From positions 1 to 64,000 of the forward strand of contig CAMJGD010000009.1 of the NCBI GenBank assembly GCA_946405135.1: a stretch of DNA of 64,000 bases, read 5' to 3'. The position numbers were made by a program, and so were the translations under genes. Positions 1 through 7,915 of this stretch are shown piece after piece. The stretch is from an uncultured Clostridiaceae bacterium (lineage in GTDB: Bacteria > Bacillota > Clostridia > Clostridiales > Clostridiaceae). Under the pieces are notes generated by a model, which saw nothing but the letters and a program-made list of their open reading frames with translations, was not told the DNA's origin and did not search any database. Every line of letters starts with the position of its first letter. Positions within the stretch are counted from its first letter, which is position 1.

Positions 1-2
1 CT

Positions 3-160
3 ATGATGATGGGCAGCATGCCAATGAATCCTCCCATGATGGAGCCCATGGGAATGAATCCTATGATAATGGGCAGCATGCCAATGAATCCTCCCATGAT
101 GGAGCCCATGGAGATGAATCCTATGATGATGGGCAGCATGCCAATAAATCCATTTATGGG
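3..160 (+). repeat. 60-bp in-frame tandem repeat
   Basis: Two full 60-bp units (3-62 and 63-122) and a partial third (123 to about 160) are nearly identical at DNA level. Each encodes 20 residues with core motifs GSMPMNP and MMEPM. More units may lie upstream of the window. Confidence 0.9.
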
Positions 161-434
161 TTTGGTGCCAACTTTATATATGTTTCCAAGAACAGAAAAG
201 CAATCAAGCTCTTCTGAAGCAGCTCCAGAAACTCCACCCATGATGGAATTTGAGAGAGATATGGACATTTCAGAGAGTCGTGGAATAAATGAAGATGTAG
301 AAATGATATTTAGAAAAATAGAAAGAAATAACCCTGGAATAATTAGAACTTTAATGTCTTACAGAATACCTTATCCTGTAGCTAGAAATATAATAAAAAG
401 AATAATAAGATTAAGCTTAATCTATAAAAAATGA
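3..434 (+). CDS. Methionine-rich repeat protein, 5' end outside window
   Basis: The reading frame is open at the window edge, so the true start is probably upstream and only the last 143 residues are visible. Residues 1 to about 52 are a Met/Pro/Asn/Gly-rich tandem repeat encoded by a 60-bp DNA unit. A Ser/Glu/Pro-rich linker follows, and the last 45 or so residues form a basic, helix-prone tail ending in two lysines. There is no membrane segment in the visible part. The DUF4397 gene starts 33 bases downstream on the same strand, so the two are probably co-transcribed. I do not recognise the family. A surface, spore-coat or metal-binding role is possible from composition but is inference only. 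Confidence 0.6.
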   Translation: MMMGSMPMNPPMMEPMGMNPMIMGSMPMNPPMMEPMEMNPMMMGSMPINPFMGLVPTLYMFPRTEKQSSSSEAAPETPPMMEFERDMDISESRGINEDVEMIFRKIERNNPGIIRTLMSYRIPYPVARNIIKRIIRLSLIYKK

Positions 435-467
435 AAACTTTCTAATACTAAATGAAAGGTGAAAACT

Positions 468-1142
468 ATGTATAGATATCCACCAAATATATATCCCTGG
501 TATGACATGTTTCAATCTAGAAATGAGACTACACCAAGCATGAAATCTTATATAAGGCTATTACATGCATCACCTGATGCTCCCGCTGTCGATGTTTATG
601 CTAATAACAAGCCCATAGCAAAAAATCTATCCTTTAAGCAATTTACAGAGTATTTACCTGTACCTCCTGGACAGTATAATATAAAGGTTTTTCCTGCGGG
701 TGAAACTAATAAATATATATTAGAAAAGAAGTTAGACATACCTCCTAGATCTATATTTACTATAGCTGCTATAAATATGTTAAAAAATCTAAACCTATTA
801 CCTATATCAGAAACTTATGGTTCATTAAAACCTAATTTATCTTTAATAAGGTTTGCTCACTTATCTCCAGACACCATGAATTTAGATCTTACTCTTCCAG
901 ATGGAAGAAAGCTGTTTAAAGATGTGGAATATGGAGAAGTTACTGGTTACTTACCAGTTTCGCCCAGAAATTATACTATTCAGCTTCGTGATACTTCTAC
1001 AAATAAACTTGTACTAAATGTTCCAGGAGCTATATTAAAGCCAAATAATTTTTATACATTTTATGCGGTAGGATTATCCAATGGCACTCCGCCGCTTCAG
1101 GTGTTAATACCTTTAGATGGTCCTTCTTATTTAAAAGTATAA
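468..1142 (+). CDS. DUF4397 domain protein
   Basis: The 224-residue product has two tandem beta-sandwich repeats of the DUF4397 type. The first begins near residue 28 with the signature HASPDAPAVDVY, the second near residue 126 with the related HLSPDTMNLDLT; each is followed by a YLPV-type segment. The frame opens at a GTG at 459, but that codon lies inside the Shine-Dalgarno AAAGGTG, so the ATG at 468 is the likely start. No signal peptide is present. The N-terminus is Tyr/Pro-rich. Function is unknown; DUF4397 proteins are often envelope- or spore-associated, which would suit the Met-rich neighbour. A hairpin terminator follows. Confidence 0.8.
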   Translation: MYRYPPNIYPWYDMFQSRNETTPSMKSYIRLLHASPDAPAVDVYANNKPIAKNLSFKQFTEYLPVPPGQYNIKVFPAGETNKYILEKKLDIPPRSIFTIAAINMLKNLNLLPISETYGSLKPNLSLIRFAHLSPDTMNLDLTLPDGRKLFKDVEYGEVTGYLPVSPRNYTIQLRDTSTNKLVLNVPGAILKPNNFYTFYAVGLSNGTPPLQVLIPLDGPSYLKV

Positions 1143-1191
1143 AAATGAAAATATTACTATTATAATATAGTCTTTGAAAACTTCTTATTAT

Positions 1192-1228
1192 AAATTATGG
1201 GAAATCTTTTAATGGTTTCCCATAATTT
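1192..1228 (+). terminator. Intrinsic terminator after DUF4397 gene
   Basis: Perfect 13-bp arms (1192-1204 and 1216-1228) enclose an 11-nt loop. A T-containing run follows. It closes the Met-rich/DUF4397 unit. Confidence 0.75.
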
Positions 1229-1339
1229 TATTATATATATTTTGATTTTTACAGACCTTAGGTTGTGCAACAATATATAAATCTAAATTCATTATTTATA
1301 AAGCCTCCATTCAAACATTGTTTTTAATTTACCCAATAT

Positions 1340-1630
1340 CTATTGCTTATTATTAAAAAACTGCTCTATATTTTGTTCTAAATAGCTAAGAGCTCTTTTA
1401 GAGTATATTATTTTAGCATTACTTGTTTTACTTCTTTCTTTTATAGTTTTTGTCATTTGGTGGCCTATAAAATCTGTTAGCACTAAAACTAAATCTGTAT
1501 TAGAAGGTATTTCCACCTTTAAATCTCCTTTTTTTCTACCTGTAACATGATTTATATTTTTAAATCCTTTATTTTTTAGATAATCTTTTATATTTCCAAG
1601 ATTATCTCCGCCTACTACTAAAACACTCAT
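1340..1630 (-). CDS. DUF2325 domain protein
   Basis: This small Rossmann-like protein (96 residues) starts MSVLVVGGDNLGN and contains HVTGRKKG and LVLVLTDFIGHQ, which are features of the DUF2325 family found widely in Firmicutes. The frame opens at 1636, but AGGAG is then only 2 nt away. The ATG at 1630 gives an 8-nt spacing and is preferred. It is monocistronic, with no functional partner nearby. DUF2325 proteins have no firmly established biochemical role. Confidence 0.8.
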   Translation of the reverse strand: MSVLVVGGDNLGNIKDYLKNKGFKNINHVTGRKKGDLKVEIPSNTDLVLVLTDFIGHQMTKTIKERSKTSNAKIIYSKRALSYLEQNIEQFFNNKQ

Positions 1631-1752
1631 ATCCATCTCTCCTATATACTATATTTACCAATTTTTATATGATATCAATTATCATTTTCAATTAAATTAT
1701 ATACAACTTTATGGATTTTGTAAATAGCACTGCTAAAATATCCTTTAAACAT

Positions 1753-1782
1753 AATAAGCGAATCCATTAGGATCCGCTTATT
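1753..1782 (-). terminator. Hairpin after MacB-like permease
   Basis: Arms 1753-1765 and 1770-1782 enclose a 4-nt loop. On the minus strand the one non-Watson-Crick position becomes a G-U pair. The T tract is weak, so the call is moderate. Confidence 0.55.
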
Positions 1783-1798
1783 ACGTTTATTATTTAAC

Positions 1799-3007
1799 CT
1801 ATTCATATCTTAAGGCTTCTATAGGATCTAACTTAGCAGCTTTTCTTGCTGGATATATTCCAAAAAATATTCCAACGGCTGAAGAAAATAATATTACTCC
1901 AATAATTGATCTAATTGATAATATAGGAGTTATTTTAGCAAATTTTCCTATTATAATAGCTCCTGATATACCAATCATCATACCCACTATTCCACCAATT
2001 AAAGATATTATAATGGATTCTGTGAGAAATTGAAGCAATATAGTATTGGTAGTAGCTCCTATAGCCTTTCTAATTCCTATTTCTCTGGTACGCTCAGTTA
2101 CAGATACCAGCATTATATTCATTACTCCTATGCCACCAACTAATAGTGATATAGCCGCTACTGCACCTATGAATGCTGTAAATGTGTTTAATACTTTGTT
2201 TATCTGGTCAAGCTGCTTTAACACATTTTCAGCTTTATACGCATCTCTCATTTTATTATTATGTCTTGTTTCTAATATATTCAATGTTCTTCCAGCCGCT
2301 TCTTCACTATTTTCCTTTGAATCTGCAACTATTACCAGTGAATCTACATAAAAATCATTTGAATATAATGTCTTTAAGAAATTAGAAGGTATTGTACACA
2401 TTATAGGCATATTTTCATCTTCTCCGCCATACATAAATCCAGAACTTTTAGTAACACCTATTACTATTGCATTTTTAGGAGAAGTTTTGCTTCCTATATT
2501 TACCGTTTTACCTACCACATCTTCATATCCAAATAAAGTTTTAGCTCCCATTTCATCTAATACTACTACAGGTTTTCCTTCTAAAAACTCTCTTTCAGTA
2601 AAAAATCTTCCATAAATCATTTCATAATTCTGAATAAAATACAATTGAGTATTTCCTCCAGTAATATAGCTTTTCCTTAATTTTTCTTTTGAACTTATTA
2701 TTCCTTGCTTTTGTATTATAGGTGTTACATATTTAACCATATCTACTTTCTGTGATATCTGCTTTACATCCTCATCTGTAAAATAGTCTGAAACTTGTGC
2801 TTTTTGAGCATTTACTTTTATATTTACAGTAGCAGCACCTATTTTCTCAAACTCACCGGTTATGGAGCTTTTTCCTCCCTCACCTAAGGCCAATATGGTT
2901 ATAACTGAACTAATACCTATTATGATGCCAAGCATAGTTAAAAAAGATCTCATCCTGTTAGATCTAATACTTTCTATGGCTATTTTAAAATTTTCAATAA
3001 AGCTCAA
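1799..3007 (-). CDS. MacB/FtsX-like ABC transporter permease
   Basis: The 402-residue permease has the MacB topology. An N-terminal membrane helix sits at about residues 17-42 after the conserved amphipathic start, a large extracytoplasmic domain spans about 45-270, and three helices lie near 275-300, 325-350 and 365-390, with a typical ending DPIEALRYE. The start is a TTG with a good GGGGAG site 6 nt upstream. It is the last gene of an adaptor-ATPase-permease operon, 16 nt after the ATPase. Such tripartite exporters of Gram-positives typically move peptides or lipophilic compounds, or sense envelope stress. The substrate is unknown. Confidence 0.88.
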   Translation of the reverse strand: MSFIENFKIAIESIRSNRMRSFLTMLGIIIGISSVITILALGEGGKSSITGEFEKIGAATVNIKVNAQKAQVSDYFTDEDVKQISQKVDMVKYVTPIIQKQGIISSKEKLRKSYITGGNTQLYFIQNYEMIYGRFFTEREFLEGKPVVVLDEMGAKTLFGYEDVVGKTVNIGSKTSPKNAIVIGVTKSSGFMYGGEDENMPIMCTIPSNFLKTLYSNDFYVDSLVIVADSKENSEEAAGRTLNILETRHNNKMRDAYKAENVLKQLDQINKVLNTFTAFIGAVAAISLLVGGIGVMNIMLVSVTERTREIGIRKAIGATTNTILLQFLTESIIISLIGGIVGMMIGISGAIIIGKFAKITPILSIRSIIGVILFSSAVGIFFGIYPARKAAKLDPIEALRYE

Positions 3008-3023
3008 TCTACTCTCCCCTTTA

Positions 3024-3749
3024 TCAGCCTATATTTGGTTGTGATAAATTTTCTTTAGTTATAATTATTCTATCTTTAACCAATTCTTCAGATACAATAT
3101 TTCCATCTCTAAATCGCACAATTCTTTTGGTGTACTCTGCCACATCTTGTTCATGGGTTACCATTATTATGGTAGCTCCTTCTTCATTTAAATCTTGAAA
3201 TATTTTCATTATATCAATGGATGATTTAGAATCTAAATTACCTGTAGGCTCATCTGCCATTATAACCGATGGATTATTTACTATAGCTCTAGCTATAGCA
3301 ACTCTCTGCTTTTGTCCTCCAGATATTTCATTGGGTTTATGCTTAATTCTATCTAAGAGGCCTACTTTCTCCAATGCGCTTAAAGCTCTTTCTCTTCTTT
3401 CTTTTTTAGAAACTCCAGCATACACCATAGGTAATTCCACATTTTCTAATATACTTATTCTTGGTAGCAGATTAAAAGCTTGAAATACGAATCCTATTTC
3501 CTTATTTCTTATGAAAGCAAGCTCATTGTCCTTAAGATTTGAAACATCCTGTCCATTTAGTATGTATGTTCCACTATCCATTCTATCCAAACATCCAAGA
3601 ATATTCATAAAAGTTGATTTCCCTGATCCCGATGGTCCCATTATAGAAGTAAATTCTCCTTTTTCCACCTTAAGGTTTATTCCTTCAAGGGCTCTAAAAT
3701 TGATTTCTCCATTTCTATAGGTTTTAATAACATTTCTAACTTCTATCAT
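3024..3749 (-). CDS. MacB/LolD-type ABC transporter ATPase
   Basis: The 241-residue ATPase has Walker A GPSGSGKST at residues 38-46, Q-loop FQAFNLLPR, signature ISGGQKQR, Walker B VIMADEP and a switch histidine in MVTHEQD. It matches the MacB/LolD/SalX class that pairs with FtsX-fold permeases. Its ATG overlaps the stop codon of the upstream adaptor (TAATG), indicating translational coupling. It should energise the permease encoded immediately downstream. Confidence 0.93.
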   Translation of the reverse strand: MIEVRNVIKTYRNGEINFRALEGINLKVEKGEFTSIMGPSGSGKSTFMNILGCLDRMDSGTYILNGQDVSNLKDNELAFIRNKEIGFVFQAFNLLPRISILENVELPMVYAGVSKKERRERALSALEKVGLLDRIKHKPNEISGGQKQRVAIARAIVNNPSVIMADEPTGNLDSKSSIDIMKIFQDLNEEGATIIMVTHEQDVAEYTKRIVRFRDGNIVSEELVKDRIIITKENLSQPNIG

Positions 3750-4915
3750 TACTTGGCCTCCTCAGAAGCTTCTTTTACCATAACTCCATTTTTAATTGAA
3801 GCATTAGGATTTAATATCACTTTATCTCCTTCATTTAGTCCATCTTTTATTTCTACTTCCAGCTCTGATTGAATGCCTGTTTTAACTTCTTTTTCTTGTA
3901 CTTTACCATCTGATACTATATATACAATATTCTTTCCAGCCTTATCAGTTATTAAAGTTTCAGCAGGAACTTTAAGTACATTTTCTTTCTTAGCTAATAG
4001 GATATTTGCATCTACATCAAAATCTATGGTAGCATTTTTAGCTGGAGCTGATAAATCAATTTCAGCATTTAAGGATACATTAGACCCAGTAACTCCCATG
4101 TCTTTTTTAGCCACAGGATCTATAAAAGATACCTTCCCTTTTACAACATTTTCTCCTATTTTAACTTCTGCTTCTTGACCTATTTCTATCTTCGCAGCAT
4201 CAAATTTTCCTAGGGATATTACAGCTTTTAAGTTGTTTAATGCTTGTACTACTACAGCAGGTTGAGCTGGATTACCCATACTTCCTTCTACTACATTTAA
4301 ATCTGTAACTACACCATCAAAATCAGCTACTATATTTTCATTCATGGAAGAAAGCTTACTTTTAGCACTTTCATAATTTAACTTAGCTAGTTCTACAGAA
4401 TTTTCTGCTTGTTTTATCTTTTCTTCTGATATATCTTGTATAGAATTTTTAGCATTTTTAATTTCTGGCAGTTTAGCTAAATCCTGTTTATTTGCTGAGT
4501 TTTCTATCTGGTTTATTTGTGAATCTAATTCATTCTTTTTATCCTGTATAGATTTTTTCTGATTCTTTAAATCCTTTTGCTGTAAAATAGCATTATTGTA
4601 TTGAATTTCTGCCTGCTTTACAGTATTTTTTAAATCCATTAAATCGTAGCTTACAAGAATATCTCCTTTTTTTACTGCATCCCCTACTTTAACATTTACT
4701 TTTATAACTTTGGACTGAGTTCCAAAATATTGTTTAACATTTTTTGATTTTATTACAGCGGTAGTATTAAGGTAAGATTTTATCTCTCCTCTTTGTACTT
4801 TTGCAGTTTTTACCTGTATACCTTGCTTTTTATTTCCATTAGTGCCTTTGTAAATGAAAACTGATAATAAAATTAAAACTATTATAGATACTGTTATAGT
4901 GATTTTCTTCTTCAT
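3749..4915 (-). CDS. HlyD/MacA-like efflux adaptor protein
   Basis: This 388-residue protein is a membrane-fusion adaptor. It has one N-terminal membrane anchor at about residues 4-23, a first half of the lipoyl/barrel-sandwich domain, a long Lys/Gln/Asn-rich coiled coil at about 88-190, then the second lipoyl half, a beta-barrel and a membrane-proximal domain. It is first of three genes and its stop overlaps the ATPase start. Together the set resembles MacA-MacB and the YknXYZ-type exporters of Bacillus. The cargo cannot be inferred. Confidence 0.88.
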   Translation of the reverse strand: MKKKITITVSIIVLILLSVFIYKGTNGNKKQGIQVKTAKVQRGEIKSYLNTTAVIKSKNVKQYFGTQSKVIKVNVKVGDAVKKGDILVSYDLMDLKNTVKQAEIQYNNAILQQKDLKNQKKSIQDKKNELDSQINQIENSANKQDLAKLPEIKNAKNSIQDISEEKIKQAENSVELAKLNYESAKSKLSSMNENIVADFDGVVTDLNVVEGSMGNPAQPAVVVQALNNLKAVISLGKFDAAKIEIGQEAEVKIGENVVKGKVSFIDPVAKKDMGVTGSNVSLNAEIDLSAPAKNATIDFDVDANILLAKKENVLKVPAETLITDKAGKNIVYIVSDGKVQEKEVKTGIQSELEVEIKDGLNEGDKVILNPNASIKNGVMVKEASEEAK

Positions 4916-5037
4916 CCTTTTCCTCCCATATTATAACTTATAGATCAAATTTAAATTATGATATAGGAGTATTCTATTACTATTATAAATAATATTCAAT
5001 AATTTTAATATTATTTTTACAATAGGCACACAATAAA

Positions 5038-5076
5038 AATATGGATTGAAGAATAAATCACTCTTCAATCCATATT
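5038..5076 (-). terminator. Terminator of the MMPL/heptad operon
   Basis: Perfect 15-bp arms (5038-5052 and 5062-5076) enclose a 9-nt loop. On the minus strand the stem is followed by TTTTTATTG. It lies just after the heptad-repeat gene. Confidence 0.85.
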
Positions 5077-5122
5077 AAGTGGAGGTTGATATTAAAACTC
5101 TTTATTTAAAGAGATGGTGAGC

Positions 5123-7894
5123 TTATTTTGAAAATAAGTTTTTAATCCATTGAATAAAACCCTTTTTCTCCTGTTTTACAGTTTTAGTTTCTTCCTTTTT
5201 AACTTCAGGCAATTTAATTTCATCTGTCTTCATTACAAACTTAACTTTGCCTTCCATACCTTCTCCCATACCTGTAAAAGTACCATAGTTTTCTGAAAGT
5301 TTTACTATTTCATCCTTAGTGTCTAATATATCTTTTACATCATCTACTTTTCCGCTTACTTCGTCATGAAGTTTAGTTATACCTTCTTGGTCAAACTTAT
5401 TCATACCTTCACTTAATTCAGAAGCACCCTTGGAAAGTTCATCTGCACCATGTTTTAACTGTCTTGAACCATCAGATAATGTATTTGTTCCTCCATTTAG
5501 CTCTACTAATCCATTGTAAAGTTGATTAGAGCCACTTTGAAGCTGCTTGAAACCTTTAGTTAACTCAGGTAGTTTTGCTATTGCAGCTCTTGCATCTTTT
5601 ACATTGTTTTCCTCTAAAGATTCTCTCATTACTTTTAGTATATCTTCGCTTTTCTTAAGATCATTTTGCATATCTAATAACTTTGTTAAATCCTTCCCTG
5701 CTTTAGATAAGCTATCATTAGTTAAATTGTTTTCTATAGCTTTCATAACAGGTGCTAATTCATTAATATCTTTTTCAATTTCATTTAAACTACTTAAAAG
5801 CTTCTTATTTAATTCAGGGTCTTCAACCTTAGCTATAATAGCTTTTAGTGCTTGTATATTTTGTTTATTCTTATCTAAAGAATTTAACATACTTTCTATT
5901 TGAGGAGCAACCTTTTCTATTTTTCCTATTTCATTCATTAATTCTTTATCTTTAAGTGTATCAGTTAAATCTTTAATTAATTTTTGATTTTCTGGCTTGC
6001 TTAACTCAGCTTCAACTTGCTTTAACTGAGCTACCATCTTATTAATCTCTTTTACATTTTCATCAGATAATGCTTTAGCTGCAGCATCTATAGTTCCAGC
6101 ATTATCCTTAAGCCCTTTCTGTAATGCAGCTAACATTGCTAGATTTTTAGAAGCCTGATCTAAAGCTGGTGCAGAATTAACTGCATTATCTTTAGTTTCT
6201 TTAACTGCACTTACATATCCATTAACTAAGCCTTTTAACTGTGCATTAATAGCCTTTGTAGCATCATTATCAGCAGGATATGCTTTATCTATAGCTGCAT
6301 TAAGAGCATTTATATTGTCTTCCTTTAATAAAGGTTCAGTCTTCTTTACAAATTCTGCACCATTAGTTTTCTGAGCCTCTATAAATTTCTGCATAGAAGC
6401 AATATCAACTTTGCTTAATTCACCAACTGAACCAAGTAAGCCTCTTATCTGTGCTGCATTATCTAATAAAGGAAGCATGGATTTAATTGGTGCAGTATTT
6501 ATTGTGCTAAGACCCATGAAGTAATTCATAAGAGCCATATACTGATCTTTATTATTCATCAATTTAACTATAGGCTCTAATTTTTTTATATCCACATCTG
6601 ATAGACCTACTCCTAGTTTTTCAGCATTGACAAGTAGTTCTTTAATATTGCTTACATTTTCAGGTGTATTTAAATCCTTAAGCTGTTCTACTAAAGGAGC
6701 AGTTATCAGTTGTAAAAACTGTACATCAGTAACAGTTTTTCCTGCTGTAGGGATAGATGTCATAAGTGGTTTTACCATTGATGTATCCATATCTTTTGCA
6801 TAGTAAGCATGCGCTATTAAAGTTCTTTCTCTTTTTACTTTGTCATTATCAGTTATCAATGCTAGCTTTTCCTTGTTGGATTTTGAATTCATTTCCTGGC
6901 TTAATTTGTTCACGCCATTACCTGCAAGTGTTATACCAGCATTTAATTGTGATGCACCATCTTTTAGTGCTTTTGAACCACTATTTAATTTATCTACTCC
7001 AGATACAAGGTCTCCCATTTTTTCTGCTAATAATTTTTCACCATCAGATAATTTTTGAGCACCATCCTTTAACTTTGTGCTTGCATCCTTTAATTCATTT
7101 ATTCCATCTTTTAATTCATCTATATTTTTAGCTTCTTTAAATGCTTTTGCATCTGGTAAATTTGGTGTAGCAGTTATCATTATAGGTCCTAACTTAAAGT
7201 TCTCTGCATCAGCTGTTACTTCAAGAGTATCCTCTAAATCCAAATCTACTAAGTCCTTGTCTATATCTAAACTTTCTTTCAAACCTGGCAAAGATATAAA
7301 TGTTATTATAGAGTTATTTCCATCGGAAACCACTTCTCCTGAATTAACTTTAACGTTTTTAAAGTTTTCAAGAGGTAGATTTAAAAGAGTCACTGCAGTA
7401 AAAGGTGTATATATAGTTTTTTCTTTACCATTTACTGTAATCTTGTGTGATTCTTTATTTTTTATATCTACTTTTATTTTTAAGCTTCCAGATTTACCTG
7501 CTATATCTTTAGCATTTACTTCTTGTCCGTCTAATGTATAAGTCACTTTAACATCTAGAGGCAAATCCTTATCAGTTTTTCCTTGATAAAATAAGTTATT
7601 ATCTTTTAATTTCCAAGTTAGATTTTCTCCATTTACTTCTGGTTTTTCATCCCCTTTAACATTTTTTATATCCTTTAGAGATGATTTATCACTTATATCT
7701 GAACCAGTAGGATTATATATCCAATCACTTACTATTCTTTCTTTTACTTCTCCTTGATGAGTTAAAGTAACATAAACTGATTCATCTTTTTTTATAGATT
7801 CAGCTGCTTGAACTGTAGTTGTCCCTAATACAGAAGCTACTAAAACAAGGCTTACTATAGTTTTTGACATATAATTAAATCTTTTATTTCTCAT
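5123..7894 (-). CDS. Secreted heptad-repeat protein (YhgE/Pip-like repeats), MMPL partner
   Basis: The 923-residue product has a signal peptide in the first 30 residues (hydrophobic stretch ending TTTVQAAES). Two blocks of X-X-X-Leu-X-X-Gly heptads, the repeat type of YhgE/Pip-like proteins, lie at about 260-330 and 800-850. Between them is a long helical region rich in Lys, Asp and Asn. The C-terminal tail is lysine-rich and ends in a short amphipathic stretch, with no clear membrane helix. The MMPL transporter gene is 21 nt upstream in the same operon. Pairing of heptad proteins with MMPL transporters recurs in Firmicutes, so an extracytoplasmic partner or periplasmic-adaptor-like role is likely. 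The substrate is unknown. Confidence 0.78.
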   Translation of the reverse strand: MRNKRFNYMSKTIVSLVLVASVLGTTTVQAAESIKKDESVYVTLTHQGEVKERIVSDWIYNPTGSDISDKSSLKDIKNVKGDEKPEVNGENLTWKLKDNNLFYQGKTDKDLPLDVKVTYTLDGQEVNAKDIAGKSGSLKIKVDIKNKESHKITVNGKEKTIYTPFTAVTLLNLPLENFKNVKVNSGEVVSDGNNSIITFISLPGLKESLDIDKDLVDLDLEDTLEVTADAENFKLGPIMITATPNLPDAKAFKEAKNIDELKDGINELKDASTKLKDGAQKLSDGEKLLAEKMGDLVSGVDKLNSGSKALKDGASQLNAGITLAGNGVNKLSQEMNSKSNKEKLALITDNDKVKRERTLIAHAYYAKDMDTSMVKPLMTSIPTAGKTVTDVQFLQLITAPLVEQLKDLNTPENVSNIKELLVNAEKLGVGLSDVDIKKLEPIVKLMNNKDQYMALMNYFMGLSTINTAPIKSMLPLLDNAAQIRGLLGSVGELSKVDIASMQKFIEAQKTNGAEFVKKTEPLLKEDNINALNAAIDKAYPADNDATKAINAQLKGLVNGYVSAVKETKDNAVNSAPALDQASKNLAMLAALQKGLKDNAGTIDAAAKALSDENVKEINKMVAQLKQVEAELSKPENQKLIKDLTDTLKDKELMNEIGKIEKVAPQIESMLNSLDKNKQNIQALKAIIAKVEDPELNKKLLSSLNEIEKDINELAPVMKAIENNLTNDSLSKAGKDLTKLLDMQNDLKKSEDILKVMRESLEENNVKDARAAIAKLPELTKGFKQLQSGSNQLYNGLVELNGGTNTLSDGSRQLKHGADELSKGASELSEGMNKFDQEGITKLHDEVSGKVDDVKDILDTKDEIVKLSENYGTFTGMGEGMEGKVKFVMKTDEIKLPEVKKEETKTVKQEKKGFIQWIKNLFSK

Positions 7895-7915
7895 ATATTA
7901 TTCCCCCCTGTTAAT

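Noticed and set aside
3-160. Tandem repeats considered as a CRISPR array
   Set aside because: Units are contiguous, in frame and without spacers; they encode protein repeats.
7077-7541. 154-residue open frame on the plus strand within the heptad protein gene
   Set aside because: It is an antisense frame of a strongly coding gene with no promoter or ribosome site; the same holds for the 186-residue antisense frame at 52534-53094.
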